A stretch of DNA of 64,000 nucleotides, taken from contig NZ_NXLO01000001.1 in NCBI RefSeq assembly GCF_003364295.1, positions 62,001 to 126,000 on the forward strand. The letters are read 5' to 3'. The notes beneath the pieces were generated by a model. The model saw only the letters and a program-made list of their open reading frames with translations. It did no database searches and was not told where the DNA came from. A program made the position numbers and the translations under genes. The DNA comes from Helicobacter sp. MIT 99-5507. GTDB lineage: Bacteria; Campylobacterota; Campylobacteria; Campylobacterales; Helicobacteraceae. Positions within the stretch are counted from its first letter, which is position 1. The number at the start of each line of letters is the position of its first letter. Positions 53,856-63,275 of the stretch are shown here, one piece after another.

Positions 53856-54464
53856 TTATCCACCAAATGCACTTTGACTTCTATCACTGCTACCAGCACT
53901 ACTACTATTACCAAAAAAGCCGCTTTTTCCACTGCTTGCAGTAGCTCTATTTGTGCTTGCTCCTGCTTGATTTCCAAATGAATTTTTGCTTCTTTCATAT
54001 GCTTGTGGCGATTTGTATGTCGTTCTTTGCTGTGTTTGAAAATTTTGATTATTAAAGAGTTTGTTTCCTATCCAGCTGCCTATTATCGCACCAGCAGCAG
54101 AAGCAAGTATAGCCTCACCAAGTCCTAATCCTGTTCCTGTTGGATTTGTAAGCTGTGAAGTACCATTATCAATTTTCTTTTCTTCTTCTTTTAGCATCTC
54201 ATTTATTTCTTCATTGCTTAACATTCTCTCATTTCCATCTTTTGATTTTAAAAGCACTCTTGTTGTATCACTTGGGTGTTCTTCTAGAATCTTATAGCTT
54301 CCATCTTCTTGCTCTTCAATAATTACAAAAGCCCCTTGCTTTATAGAATTTGATGTTGCCTGCTCTTTGTTATCTTGTGAATTGCAACCTGATAATACAA
54401 ATAATGTTGCAATTCCTATACTACCTGCTATGCTGTATTCACCTATTTTTCTAATATGTTTCAT
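53856..54464 (-). CDS. UPF0323 family lipoprotein
   Basis: About 202 residues from ATG 54464. A lipoprotein signal precedes the lipobox LSGCNSQ. The middle is charged ([26 protein letters not shown] pieces), followed by a glycine/alanine zipper ([25 protein letters not shown], core [14 protein letters not shown]) and a Ser/Gly/Ala-rich low-complexity tail. This matches the UPF0323 lipoproteins of Helicobacter and Campylobacter. Function is not established. The HIT gene lies just upstream on the same strand. Confidence 0.87.
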   Translation of the reverse strand: MKHIRKIGEYSIAGSIGIATLFVLSGCNSQDNKEQATSNSIKQGAFVIIEEQEDGSYKILEEHPSDTTRVLLKSKDGNERMLSNEEINEMLKEEEKKIDNGTSQLTNPTGTGLGLGEAILASAAGAIIGSWIGNKLFNNQNFQTQQRTTYKSPQAYERSKNSFGNQAGASTNRATASSGKSGFFGNSSSAGSSDRSQSAFGG

Positions 54465-54472
54465 TTTATTTT

Positions 54473-54805
54473 TTATCCTAATTTTTCCCATTTTAACTTT
54501 GCTCCTCCAAGTATATGAAAATGTAAGTGCGGGACTTCTTGCCCACCATCGCTACCTATATTAGAAATGATTCTATAACCATTCTTATCTAAACCAACTT
54601 TTTTTGCTACTTCTTTTATAAACTCATTTAAACCTTTTAGCAATTCTGCATCTGCATTATGAAAATCTTTTATACATTTTTTTGGAATTGCTAATATATG
54701 AATAGGTGCTTTTGGATTGATATCATAAAATGCTAAAAAATCATCATTTTCTAATACTTTATTTGCTGGAATCTCTCCACTTACTATTTTCTCAAATATT
54801 GTCAT
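54473..54805 (-). CDS. HIT family protein (HinT-like)
   Basis: A 110-residue histidine-triad protein close to Hin[34 protein letters not shown]-type start (core [15 protein letters not shown]) and the triad [11 protein letters not shown]. It probably hydrolyses AMP-lysine-type phosphoramidates. It differs from the zinc-type HIT protein at 8982-9485, so the window holds both branches. Eight bases separate it from the UPF0323 gene. Confidence 0.93.
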   Translation of the reverse strand: MTIFEKIVSGEIPANKVLENDDFLAFYDINPKAPIHILAIPKKCIKDFHNADAELLKGLNEFIKEVAKKVGLDKNGYRIISNIGSDGGQEVPHLHFHILGGAKLKWEKLG

Positions 54806-54871
54806 TTTATACCTTTAGTGTATTAAATTAGATTGAAATTATCTTATATCATTATTTAAAAATTAATTATT

Positions 54872-55577
54872 TAAAAATTAGATTCTACATAGTTTTTTAT
54901 TGTGAAAGCTCGCAATATTATGATACTTTCAAATCCATTCTTGATGCATTAGATAGATTTTCTCACCCTTATACTTATTACACTTCAAATAAAGATGATT
55001 TATGCTTTTTTAGAAATTCTCCATTTGGCACTTTTAGCTACATAGGCAAAGGTAATAGAGCTTATAGTATTCTTAATCGTTTAAATGCAGATATTTTCGT
55101 GCTAACTACGCCTGGACTTGATGTCTTGCAAATAAAACGCAATCGTGGTGTAAAACATTATTGTCATATCGTGCATGCGCTTACACCTATGACTTATCGT
55201 GTATTTGGTATAGATTATTTTGTTCTGTATTAGTTGCAAATAGTGCTCAATTAGATTTTATCCGTGATATAGAATCTGCTCATAATACCAAAGCAAAATA
55301 TATAGCAATTACTGGTAGCACTTATCTTGATGAATTAAGCTTAAAGCAAGATTCTAATAAGAATCTAAATAAAGATTCTAATACAATATTAGTATCGCCA
55401 TCATGGGGAAAAGAAAGTCTTCTTTTTAAATTTGGATTAGATTTGCTTTTACCCTTGGCACAAAGTGGCTATCACATTATCATTCGTCCGCACCCACAAA
55501 GCTTTATCTCTAAAGATGAAAATGAAAATATTAAATATTTACAAGAATCTTTACAATCCTATAGCAATATAAAATAA
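54872..55577 (+). pseudogene. CDP-glycerol glycerophosphotransferase-like remnant, frameshifted and truncated
   Basis: One frame from about 54880 reads VFYCESSQYYDTFKS, YTYYTSNKDDLCFF and KHYCHIVHALTPMTYRVFG, then hits TAG at 55231. The next frame resumes at once with SVLVANSAQLDFIRDI, a TG(S)TYLDEL block and IIIRPHPQSF before a stop at 55575. One missing base in TTTTGTTCTG would join them. There is no good start codon and the usual C-terminal third is absent. The family transfers polyol- or glycerol-phosphates to glycans and is found beside phosphonate genes, as here. Confidence 0.75.
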
Positions 55578-55635
55578 GAAATTGCGTGAGGCTTATTTAG
55601 ATAATTTGCATTGCAAAAATTTAAAAAGGATAATA

Positions 55636-56661
55636 ATGCTAGATACACAAGAATTCGGAAAGCTTTTAAAAGATATTGGAGTAGAGCAATTTAGTGGCGT
55701 GCCTTGTTCATATCTTGCACCACTTACAAGTCTAAATCATACTTTTAAGATTCCAATACTTGGCTTTGTATCACTTCGAGGCAAGCGAGATGAAAATAAC
55801 AAAAACACAGATGAGCCCCAACATGAACTCTTAGGCGTGATAACTGATAAGCTTTTAGAAATTTGTGAGATAAAATATGAATTTTTAGATTTTGATATTA
55901 AAAAGGCAAAAATACAAATAAAGCATGCAAAAAAGATTTTAGATTCTAATCAAAGTTTCTTTTTTATCGTGCAAGAAGGGACATTTTGCAAAGTTCCATT
56001 AAATCTCAATCCACTTGATAAATCAAATATTGTTTTATTAGATTCTAAAAAAATGAAATCTAGTGCAGAATCTACTATTCCATCGCGACTTGAGGCACTT
56101 AGAATCTTGCATAATCTTGCATTTAGACATAATGCCCTACTTTTTGCTACCACTGGAAAATGTGGCAGAGAACTTTATGAGATTGCTGATAATCCAAATC
56201 AATTTTATATGGTTGGCTCTATGGGTTGTGTTAGCTCACTATCCCTTGGCATAGCACTTGCAAGTAAGCATAAAGTTATTGCTATTGATGGAGATTCTGC
56301 ACTTTTAATGCGACTTGGAAATTTAAGCACAAACGCATATTATGCGAAAAATCGCAATCTTGATAATTTTTGCCATATTTTATTGGATAATCAAAGTCAT
56401 GATAGCACAGGTGGGCAGTTTAATCTCTCGCCATTTGTAGATTTTGCAAGTATTGCAGAATCTTGTGGATATGATAAGGTAAATATCGCTTATAATTTAA
56501 ATGATTTTCAAAAGTATATAAATCTATTTTTGGAAGCAAATGCTGGTGGCGCTCACTTTATATATTTAGCGATAAAAAAAGGTAGCAAAGAAAATCTTGG
56601 ACGACCAAAAATACTACCACAAGATGTAGCAAAGAGATTATCTAATTTTTTATCTCTTTAA
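55636..56661 (+). pseudogene. aepY: Phosphonopyruvate decarboxylase with internal deletion
   Basis: Ppd is a ThDP enzyme that decarboxylates phosphonopyruvate to phosphonoacetaldehyde in phosphonate synthesis. The start at ATG 55636 (AAAGGA upstream) gives 341 residues. IGVEQFSGVPCSYLAPL runs straight into TSLNHTFKIPILGFVSLRG; in the family these blocks are separated by about 40-50 residues holding the NEGDAxA glutamate and the LMQNSG segment. The C-terminal half is intact: TGKCGRELYEI, AIDGDSALLMRLGNLSTN and QSHDSTGGQ. Loss of the ThDP-activating Glu should abolish activity. The frame upstream to 55582 has no good RBS. Confidence 0.8.
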
Positions 56662-56854
56662 ATTTATAAGGAATATTGTAGTTTGTTAAAAGCAAATCAA
56701 CTAAAGAAAAATCATCAATATATATTGCAATACCACAATCACTAGAGATTTCTCTAGGAATCGTAGTGATTTTATGGCTAATTTTTGATTGTTTTAGTAG
56801 CTTTTCTACTTGAAAAGCATAAAAATCTACATCAAATATTAGATAACCCTTCAT
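56642..56854 (-). CDS. DUF3343 family small protein, FdhU-like
   Basis: About 70 residues from ATG 56854. The DUF3343 signature is YLIFDVDFYAFQVEKLL and the C-terminal PREISSDCGIAI with a conserved Cys. These proteins are putative sulfur or selenium carriers and pair with YedE transporters; in Campylobacter jejuni the pair FdhT/FdhU (Cj1500/Cj1501, from memory) is needed for formate dehydrogenase activity. Its start lies just after the yedE stop, and its 3' end overlaps the decarboxylase remnant by 20 bases. Confidence 0.8.
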   Translation of the reverse strand: MKGYLIFDVDFYAFQVEKLLKQSKISHKITTIPREISSDCGIAIYIDDFSLVDLLLTNYNIPYKFKEIKN

Positions 56855-56858
56855 TGCT

Positions 56859-57917
56859 TTATTTTTTTTCTTTTGCAAAAAATGCGACAATCAAACAAAA
56901 TGCGATACCTAGTAAAACTGCAGTAGGTGCATTTGCTGTAATTCCATTTGCAGAACTTGCTAGATTAAAATTGTGTGCTATTGCACCGCCAAGAAGCAAT
57001 CCAAGTACAAATATACCAGCATCATTATCACCTTCTCCAGCAAGCACGAGCTGTCTTCCTGGACAACCACCACCAAGACTAAATGCTAATCCACATAATA
57101 GCATGCTAAGAAAATTCCATAATATATTATTGTGTGCTATTGGCTGATTTGTAAAACCTAGTGAGAAAAATCCAAATGCTAGATTTGTAATAAATGCTGC
57201 AACAAGCAATGCCATTACACCTTGTAGCATTGCGCTATCTTTGATTAAATATATATTTTTAAATGCTCCAATAGTGCAGAATCTACTTCTTTGAAATATA
57301 AAGCCAATAGAGATTCCAGCTACAATTGACAATAAAAATGGAGCATGCGCTGCCCCTGGACCTTTTGTAGAAAATGATATAGGTGAATTATCACCAAATA
57401 CTTTCCAAGCAAAAAATAACAATAATGCAATGATAAAAAATAAAAATCCAAATCCAGAAAATTTATTTAACTCTTTTTTAGAACCAAGAGAAAATCCTCT
57501 TTTTATAAAAAAGCTTCCAACAATTATTCCACCAACAAGTCCAAATAATCCAGCAATAGCACTTAAATCCCCAGCACTAAGTCTTAAAAACAATCTCCAA
57601 GGACAGCCCAAAAATACCAATGCCCCTATCATAGCAAAGATTCCAAGTATAAATCTTATAACAGGCGATGAACCACCTCTTCCTTTGAATTCACTAAAAA
57701 TCAATGATGCTATAAATGCGCCAATAACAATACCAATAATCTCTGGTCTTATATATTGTGTAGCTTGCATTTGATGGAGGTTTAGTGCTCCTGCTATATC
57801 TCTTGTAAAACATGCTGCACAAACACCCATATTTTTTGGATTCCCAAAATATACAAGGATAGGTGCCAAAACCCCAAGTAACGCTCCTGAAATAACAGGC
57901 ATAGTTGCAAATTTCAT
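56859..57917 (-). CDS. fdhT: YedE/YeeE family sulfur/selenium transporter, FdhT-like
   Basis: A 352-residue membrane protein with about ten segments and two internally similar halves. GNPKNMGVCAACFTRDIAG and RSRFCTIGAFKNIYL carry conserved cysteines, LGCPWRLFLRLSAGD and GGGCPGRQLVLAGEGD are the two signature cysteine loops of YedE. It is thought to import thiosulfate- or selenium-related species for selenoprotein or molybdenum enzyme maturation. It lies between two phosphonate-gene remnants on the opposite strand. Confidence 0.87.
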   Translation of the reverse strand: MKFATMPVISGALLGVLAPILVYFGNPKNMGVCAACFTRDIAGALNLHQMQATQYIRPEIIGIVIGAFIASLIFSEFKGRGGSSPVIRFILGIFAMIGALVFLGCPWRLFLRLSAGDLSAIAGLFGLVGGIIVGSFFIKRGFSLGSKKELNKFSGFGFLFFIIALLLFFAWKVFGDNSPISFSTKGPGAAHAPFLLSIVAGISIGFIFQRSRFCTIGAFKNIYLIKDSAMLQGVMALLVAAFITNLAFGFFSLGFTNQPIAHNNILWNFLSMLLCGLAFSLGGGCPGRQLVLAGEGDNDAGIFVLGLLLGGAIAHNFNLASSANGITANAPTAVLLGIAFCLIVAFFAKEKK

Positions 57918-58091
57918 AAATAATTCCTTTGTATTTATTTTAGATTCTAAACAGCTTGAAGAATTTTTAAAAAGAAAGATTACAAAAGCTGTGTATGCTT
58001 AAACCTTAAGCTAATTATTGTAAAACCATATGTTGTAAAAGATGCTTATTGTAATGTAAAATACTGCAAAATTCAAGATAAAGGCAAAATT

Positions 58092-59140
58092 ATGAATTTT
58101 TCTTATTACAATCCAGTAGATATTAGGTTTAATGTATCTTATATTGATATTTTAAAGGATATAGATTTTAAAAATGCCTTGATAGTCACTTCAAAAGGAT
58201 TTAAAAAAGAGGCATAATAAAGAAAATGCAAGATATATTTAAAAATAAAATTAATTATGTTTTTGATGAAATATCACCAAATCCAGAGCTTTCATTTTTG
58301 CAAAATATAAAAAAAGATTTGCCTAATTTTGATTGCATTATAGCTATTGGAGGTGGAAGCGTGCTAGATAGTGCGAAATTTTTATCTCTTAAAAATGAAA
58401 TTATGGCTAAAAATGGAGCATTAGAAATCATAGGTAATGTAGAATCTAAATCCATATATGCTATACCAACTACAGCAGGGACAAGTAGTGAGCTAACAAA
58501 ATGGGCGACTATTTGGGATAAAGATTCAAATATAAAATATTCTCTAAATCATAATCTTTTATATCCCAAAATCGCTATTTATGATATAAATCTCATGCAA
58601 AGCATTCCAAAAGATATTACGATTTCTACTGGACTTGATGTATTAAGTCATGCAGTAGAATCTATTTGGAATATTAATGCAAATCCAATATCTACAAACA
58701 ATGCAATAAAAGCAATAGATTTGATACTGCAAAATCTAGCTTTATTAAGCTGCAATCTAGATTCTAGAGATTTAAGAGAGAATCTAGCTCTTGCTTGTAT
58801 ATACGCAGGATTTGCTTTTTCAAATACACAAACTGCACTAGCACATGCCATAAGCTATCCAATCACAATGAGATTTGGAATCCCACATGGAATAGCTTGC
58901 TCTTTTAGTATTCCATTGTTATTAGATTGCATTCCTAAAGGAGAATCTTGCTCTTTATTGTTACAATACAAAGATAGAATAAAAAATCTTTTTTATGATT
59001 TAGAGATTTCACAAGATTTAAAGGATTATGGGCTAGATTCTAAATTTATTAATGAAATATTTGTTAGTCTAAATCAAAGAGCAAAAAATAGCATTTTTGA
59101 TATTAATTTTGTAAAAGAGAGATTTTTAGAAAATATATAA
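58092..59140 (+). pseudogene. Iron-containing alcohol dehydrogenase (phosphonoacetaldehyde reductase-like), frameshifted
   Basis: The first frame, ATG 58092, reads MNFSYYNPVDIRFN and ALIVTSKGFKK, then stops at GCATAATAA. With one more A in the A6 run (58203-58208) it reads GFKKRGIIKKMQDIFKN, joining the second frame (58226-59140). That part has the NAD site CIIAIGGGSVLDSAKF, PTTAGTSSE and iron ligands in GLDVLSHAVESIW and RFGIPHGIACS. The joined product would be about 350 residues. Family members near ppd genes reduce phosphonoacetaldehyde to hydroxyethylphosphonate; that role is inferred from context. Confidence 0.8.
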
Positions 59141-59149
59141 TGAGGATTT

Positions 59150-59533
59150 ATGCAAGTAAGAATATATTACGAAGATACTGATTGTGGCGGCATTGTATAT
59201 CATACAAATTATATAAAATACTGCGAAAGAGCAAGAAGTGAGCTATTTTTTAGTAATGGCGTTATGCCAAATACAGATAGAATAGGACTTGTTGTGCGGC
59301 ATATAGAATGTGATTTTTTAGATTCTGCAAAGCTTGGTGATTTGCTTGTTGTAAGTTCAAAGATTTTAAAACTTGGCAAAAGTAGTATAATCCTAAAACA
59401 AAGTATAAATCTCGATACTAAAGTAATTTTTGAAGCAACTATAAAACTTGCTTGTATTGATGTAATAAATAAAAAAATAGAGAAGATTCCAAGTGAAATT
59501 TTAAAAATATTAGAGGCGATGCAAAATGGATAA
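59150..59533 (+). CDS. ybgC: YbgC family acyl-CoA thioesterase
   Basis: A 127-residue hotdog-fold thioesterase: QVRIYYEDTDCGGIVYHTNYIKYCERAR, with the conserved Asp in YEDTDCGGIVYH and Tyr-His pair. YbgC hydrolyses short acyl-CoA or acyl-ACP. It overlaps the DUF493 gene by eight bases; I recall the same pair in H. pylori (HP0495/HP0496). Confidence 0.93.
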   Translation: MQVRIYYEDTDCGGIVYHTNYIKYCERARSELFFSNGVMPNTDRIGLVVRHIECDFLDSAKLGDLLVVSSKILKLGKSSIILKQSINLDTKVIFEATIKLACIDVINKKIEKIPSEILKILEAMQNG

Positions 59534-59780
59534 TAAAGATTTAAATATAGAATATCCTAGAATCTGGGAATATCTAATCATCACAAGCAATAAAGATATA
59601 TTACAATCAAGTATAAAAGATAAGTTTGGTTCATTGGATTATAAATTTGAATTCTCTAAAGATAGCACAGGTGGTAAATATTCTAGTTATAATTTTAGTA
59701 TCTATGTAGTTAGCCAAAAAGAAAGAGATGAAATTTTTAAAATATTAACAAATATAAAAGATGTAAAAGCAGTTATTTAG
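59526..59780 (+). CDS. DUF493 (YbeD-like) protein
   Basis: An 84-residue protein with a ferredoxin-like pattern: EYPRIWEYLIITSNKD at the start, then KDSTGGKYSSYNFSIYV and IFKILTNIKDVKAVI, matching the DUF493/YbeD family. It has been linked to lipoate or energy metabolism in E. coli but the function is not settled. Co-translated with ybgC. Confidence 0.87.
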   Translation: MDNKDLNIEYPRIWEYLIITSNKDILQSSIKDKFGSLDYKFEFSKDSTGGKYSSYNFSIYVVSQKERDEIFKILTNIKDVKAVI

Positions 59781-59828
59781 CTTAATATTATTTTAAAAAT
59801 AAAATTATATAATCTCGAATTCAAAAAT

Positions 59829-59913
<85 letters not shown>

Positions 59914-60004
59914 TTTATCTTTCAAAATAATAAAATTTATTCTTACTTTAAGATACAATACATTTTTCTAAAACAATATCTTTTTAACTAGGACATTATA
60001 TTTT

Positions 60005-60574
60005 ATGGAAGTATCAAAGCAAGCAAATTTACCAACAAAATTTGGTAATTTTATCATTCAATCTTTTAGAGAAGATAATAATAAAGCAGAGCATTTAGTA
60101 TTAAAAAGTAATGAGTTAGGTGCTATTCCACTTGTTAGAGTGCATTCTGAATGTATGACAGGCGATGTTTTTGGTAGTAGGAAATGTGATTGTGGTGATG
60201 AGCTAGAAATTGCAATGAAAAGAATCGCAGCAGAAAATGGAATGATTATATATTTGCGTCAAGAGGGTAGAGGGATTGGGCTATTTAATAAAGTAAATGC
60301 CTATAATCTCCAAGACAATGGATATGATACGGTTGAAGCAAATAATAAATTAGGATTTGGAGCAGATTTGAGGAATTATGATATAGTTGGTAAGATTTTT
60401 GATTATTATGGGATTAAGAGTATTCGACTTCTTACAAATAATCCAAAAAAAATAAGCGAAATATCAAAATTTGTTAAAGTGCAAAGAGATAGTATTCTTG
60501 CTACACCAAATCAATATAATAAAGAATATCTAAAAATCAAACAATCAAAACTAGGGCATTTACTAGAATCTTAG
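60005..60574 (+). CDS. ribA: GTP cyclohydrolase II
   Basis: RibA opens the imidazole ring of GTP in the first step of riboflavin synthesis. The 189-residue protein has the zinc cluster SECMTGDVFGSRKCDCG (three cysteines), LRQEGRGIGLFNKV with the catalytic region and LLTNNPKKI near the C-terminus. This complete copy complements the degenerate cyclohydrolase domain of the RibBA protein at 29822-30853. It is convergent with cadA. Confidence 0.95.
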   Translation: MEVSKQANLPTKFGNFIIQSFREDNNKAEHLVLKSNELGAIPLVRVHSECMTGDVFGSRKCDCGDELEIAMKRIAAENGMIIYLRQEGRGIGLFNKVNAYNLQDNGYDTVEANNKLGFGADLRNYDIVGKIFDYYGIKSIRLLTNNPKKISEISKFVKVQRDSILATPNQYNKEYLKIKQSKLGHLLES

Positions 60575-60581
60575 ATTCTAG
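60563..60581. terminator. Bidirectional hairpin from inverted AGAATCT pair
   Basis: CTAGAATCT (60563-60571) and AGATTCTAG (60573-60581) form 9-bp arms around one base, across the ribA stop and between convergent ribA and cadA. The single-base centre means fewer pairs can form in RNA. Confidence 0.5.
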
Positions 60582-60583
60582 GT

Positions 60584-62659
60584 TTATGCCTTTAAGATTC
60601 TCATTGAATTTAATAATGCAAGCAATGCTACACCCACATCCCCAAATACAGCTTCCCAAATAGTTGCAACACCAAATACTCCAAGAATAATAAATAATAT
60701 CTTTATAATAAATGCAAAGGCAATATTTTGATAAATAATATTTTTTGTCTTTTTTGCGATTTCTATAGCTTTTACCATGCTTGATATTTTGTCATTTATG
60801 ATTAATACATCTGCACTCTCTTTGCTTACATCACTACCTAATTTTCCCATACTTACACCAATATCTGCTAGAGCAATACATGGTGCGTCATTTATACCAT
60901 CACCTATAAATACAGCATTTCCGCTAGCATTTTGTTTGAATTCTATAAAATATTTTGCTTTTTCCTCTGGCAAGAGATTGTATTTTACATTCTCTAAGCC
61001 TAGCTTATCACATATTTTTTTTGATGCAAATTCATTATCACCAGTTAGCATTATCATATTTGTTACACCAAGATTCTGCAATTCTTTAAGTGCCTCTAGT
61101 GAATCTTCTTTTAATTCATCTGCTACGAGTATGTATCCTGCATAGACTCCATCTATTGCTATATGTGCAACACTGCCATCAATATCGCAATTATTATGTT
61201 TTATATTGTATTTATGCAATATTTTGTCATTACCAGCTAGAATCTCTTTGTAATTACAAGTAGCCATTATTCCAAGACCGCTTATTTGCTCAAATTTTGT
61301 ATTATTACATTGATGAGGATGTAGTGTTTTGTTGTATTCATCTTTTATAGAAAGCGCTATTGGGTGATTTGAAAAATTTTCTGCACAAAAAGCATATTGT
61401 AAAACATCATCTTTGCTAAATCCATTTTGCGGGATAATATCTACAACTTTAAACACACCTTTTGTAAGAGTGCCTGTTTTATCAAATGCAATATGACTTA
61501 CATTGCTAAGTGCTTCTAGATAATTTGCCCCTTTTATCAAAATATGATTTTTTGAGCAGCTTCCAATGCCTCCAAAATATGCTAATGGCACACTTATTAC
61601 AAGTGCACAAGGGCAGCTAACCATCAATACTACTAATGCTCTATAAATCCACTCACCAAATTCACCAAAACCAAATAATGGAGGAAGTATTGCAATTGCA
61701 AGTGCTATAAAAAATACAATTGGTGTATAGATTCTTGCAAATTTTGTAATAAAACTCTCCATTTTTGCTTTTTTATTACTTGCATTTTGCACCAAATCAA
61801 TAATCTTTGCAACACTAGAATCTTCGTATAATTTCGTTACTTTTATCTCTAATATTCCATTTAGATTTAATGTGCCTCCTAGAATTTTTGTATCAATTTG
61901 TGCTTCTTTTGGTATTGGTTCGCCCGTAAGAGCTTTCGTATCAATGAGGCTTTTTCCGTTTATTACAATTCCATCAGTTGGAATCTTCTCTCCAGGCTTT
62001 ACTATAAAAATATCATCTATTTTTAAATCTTGTGGTGGAATATCAATGATATTAGAATCTTGCTTTAAGTGGGCGATATTTGGTGCGATTTGCAATAGAT
62101 TTTTTATTGATTTTTTTCCTTTTTGCACCGCTAAATCTTGCAGAAACTCTCCTGTTTTGAAAAATAACATTACAGCCACTGCCTCTTCATATGCTTGAAT
62201 TGCAAATGCAGAGATTGTAGCAATAAACATTAATGTATTTTCATCAAAGAAATCTCTTTTTTTGATATTATTAAATGCACTTTTAAATATATCTTTTCCA
62301 GAGATTAGATAAATAATTATTAAGATTCCAATCGATATATATTTTGTAATCTCATTATCTACAACATGCAATACAATAACAGCTATTAAAAATACTGCTA
62401 TTAATCCACTTAAAAAACATAACTCTTTTTTTGTATCAAATTCATCTGTTGTTGGATTTTCTTTGCTTATATTTATATTTGATTCTATAGATTTGATAGT
62501 TTTTATTGCTAGATTGATATTTGTTGTATCAATTTCTAATATATTATTGTTTGTGTCAATATGCACATAGCTTACACATTCTAGTTTTTGTAATGCACTT
62601 TCTATTTTATTAGCACAAGAAGAACAGCTAATATTTGTAATATAAAATTTTTCTTTCAT
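60584..62659 (-). CDS. cadA: Zn/Cd/Co-exporting P1B-type ATPase
   Basis: A 691-residue heavy-metal P-type ATPase. N-terminal HMA domain with CSSC (Cys12, Cys15), membrane metal site CPC (349-351) within SCPCALVISVPLA, phosphorylation site DKTGTLT (Asp393), TGEP and GDGINDAPCIA. The CPCALVIS form and lack of CopA-type sequences point to the ZntA/CadA (zinc, cadmium, cobalt) subgroup, as for H. pylori CadA. Located upstream of tmRNA on the opposite strand. Confidence 0.92.
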   Translation of the reverse strand: MKEKFYITNISCSSCANKIESALQKLECVSYVHIDTNNNILEIDTTNINLAIKTIKSIESNINISKENPTTDEFDTKKELCFLSGLIAVFLIAVIVLHVVDNEITKYISIGILIIIYLISGKDIFKSAFNNIKKRDFFDENTLMFIATISAFAIQAYEEAVAVMLFFKTGEFLQDLAVQKGKKSIKNLLQIAPNIAHLKQDSNIIDIPPQDLKIDDIFIVKPGEKIPTDGIVINGKSLIDTKALTGEPIPKEAQIDTKILGGTLNLNGILEIKVTKLYEDSSVAKIIDLVQNASNKKAKMESFITKFARIYTPIVFFIALAIAILPPLFGFGEFGEWIYRALVVLMVSCPCALVISVPLAYFGGIGSCSKNHILIKGANYLEALSNVSHIAFDKTGTLTKGVFKVVDIIPQNGFSKDDVLQYAFCAENFSNHPIALSIKDEYNKTLHPHQCNNTKFEQISGLGIMATCNYKEILAGNDKILHKYNIKHNNCDIDGSVAHIAIDGVYAGYILVADELKEDSLEALKELQNLGVTNMIMLTGDNEFASKKICDKLGLENVKYNLLPEEKAKYFIEFKQNASGNAVFIGDGINDAPCIALADIGVSMGKLGSDVSKESADVLIINDKISSMVKAIEIAKKTKNIIYQNIAFAFIIKILFIILGVFGVATIWEAVFGDVGVALLALLNSMRILKA

Positions 62660-62785
62660 AATATCTCTTTTGATATAAAATTAAGGTTTGATTATAACAA
62701 AATCCTTGACAATTTTATTTTTAAGGATTAGAATGATAAGGTTTTTTAAAGTTTTCTTATTTATGCCTAATTTATTCCTAATTAT

Positions 62786-63157
62786 GGGGCTGATTTGGCG
62801 TTCGACAGAAAGTAGAAGATAAAGATTGCATACCAGTTTGATTGATACTGTAAAATCATCACATAAATTTAAACGCAAATAATAAAAAACTAGCTCCAGC
62901 TTACGCAAGAGCAGCGTAAGTTTAACAATCCTTTTTGGAGCGGAGTGATATAGATTCTAGCTATATATTTACTCTTCATTTTTGCTAGATAGCTATTGTA
63001 TTAGTTGCTTTGATAATACATAGTGAAGTCTTTCAAAGTGGCTTAATATCATCGAAGCTTGTGATATAAGCAAATATAAAGCTTCATTTTTTAAGTATGT
63101 CGAGGTTTTTATTGGTCTATTTTTTGGACTGGGGTTCAATTCCCCACAGCTCCACCA
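62786..63157 (+). ncRNA. ssrA: Transfer-messenger RNA (tmRNA)
   Basis: The 5' end GGGGCTGATTTGGCGTTCGA and the 3' end GGTTCAATTCC...CAGCTCCACCA form the tRNA-like domain, with GGGGCTG pairing to CAGCTCC. The tag reading frame starts at GCA 62875 and ends at TAA 62917-62919, giving ANNKKLAPAYARAA, close to the Campylobacter and Helicobacter tags. Total 372 nt, a usual one-piece tmRNA, with CCA encoded. tmRNA rescues stalled ribosomes together with SmpB. Confidence 0.96.
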
Positions 63158-63253
63158 AAATCTTTTATATTATTTATTTTTACATTTTTAAGATATTTTA
63201 TTTAGTTGTTTTTATTATTTAGTGCTTTTTATATAGTGTATTTTTCGGATATT

Positions 63254-63275
63254 AATTGCTTGTTTTGAGGCAATT
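63254..63275 (-). terminator. Terminator-like hairpin after the MerR gene
   Basis: AATTGCTT (63254-63261) pairs with AGGCAATT (63268-63275) with one G-T pair and a 6-base loop, directly downstream of the regulator's stop codon on the minus strand. The rest of the 118-base gap after tmRNA shows nothing recognisable. Confidence 0.45.

Noticed and set aside
55582-55635. Upstream extension of the phosphonopyruvate decarboxylase
   Set aside because: No RBS; the ATG at 55636 has AAAGGA and begins the family N-terminus. The extra codons may be a scrap of a lost gene.
60777-61145. 122-codon plus-strand frame inside cadA
   Set aside because: Antisense shadow of a well-conserved ATPase; Ser/Phe/Ile-rich composition typical of such shadows.
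62681-62908. Minus-strand frame of 75 codons
   Set aside because: It lies antisense to the 5' part of tmRNA, including the tag region, and has no family features.
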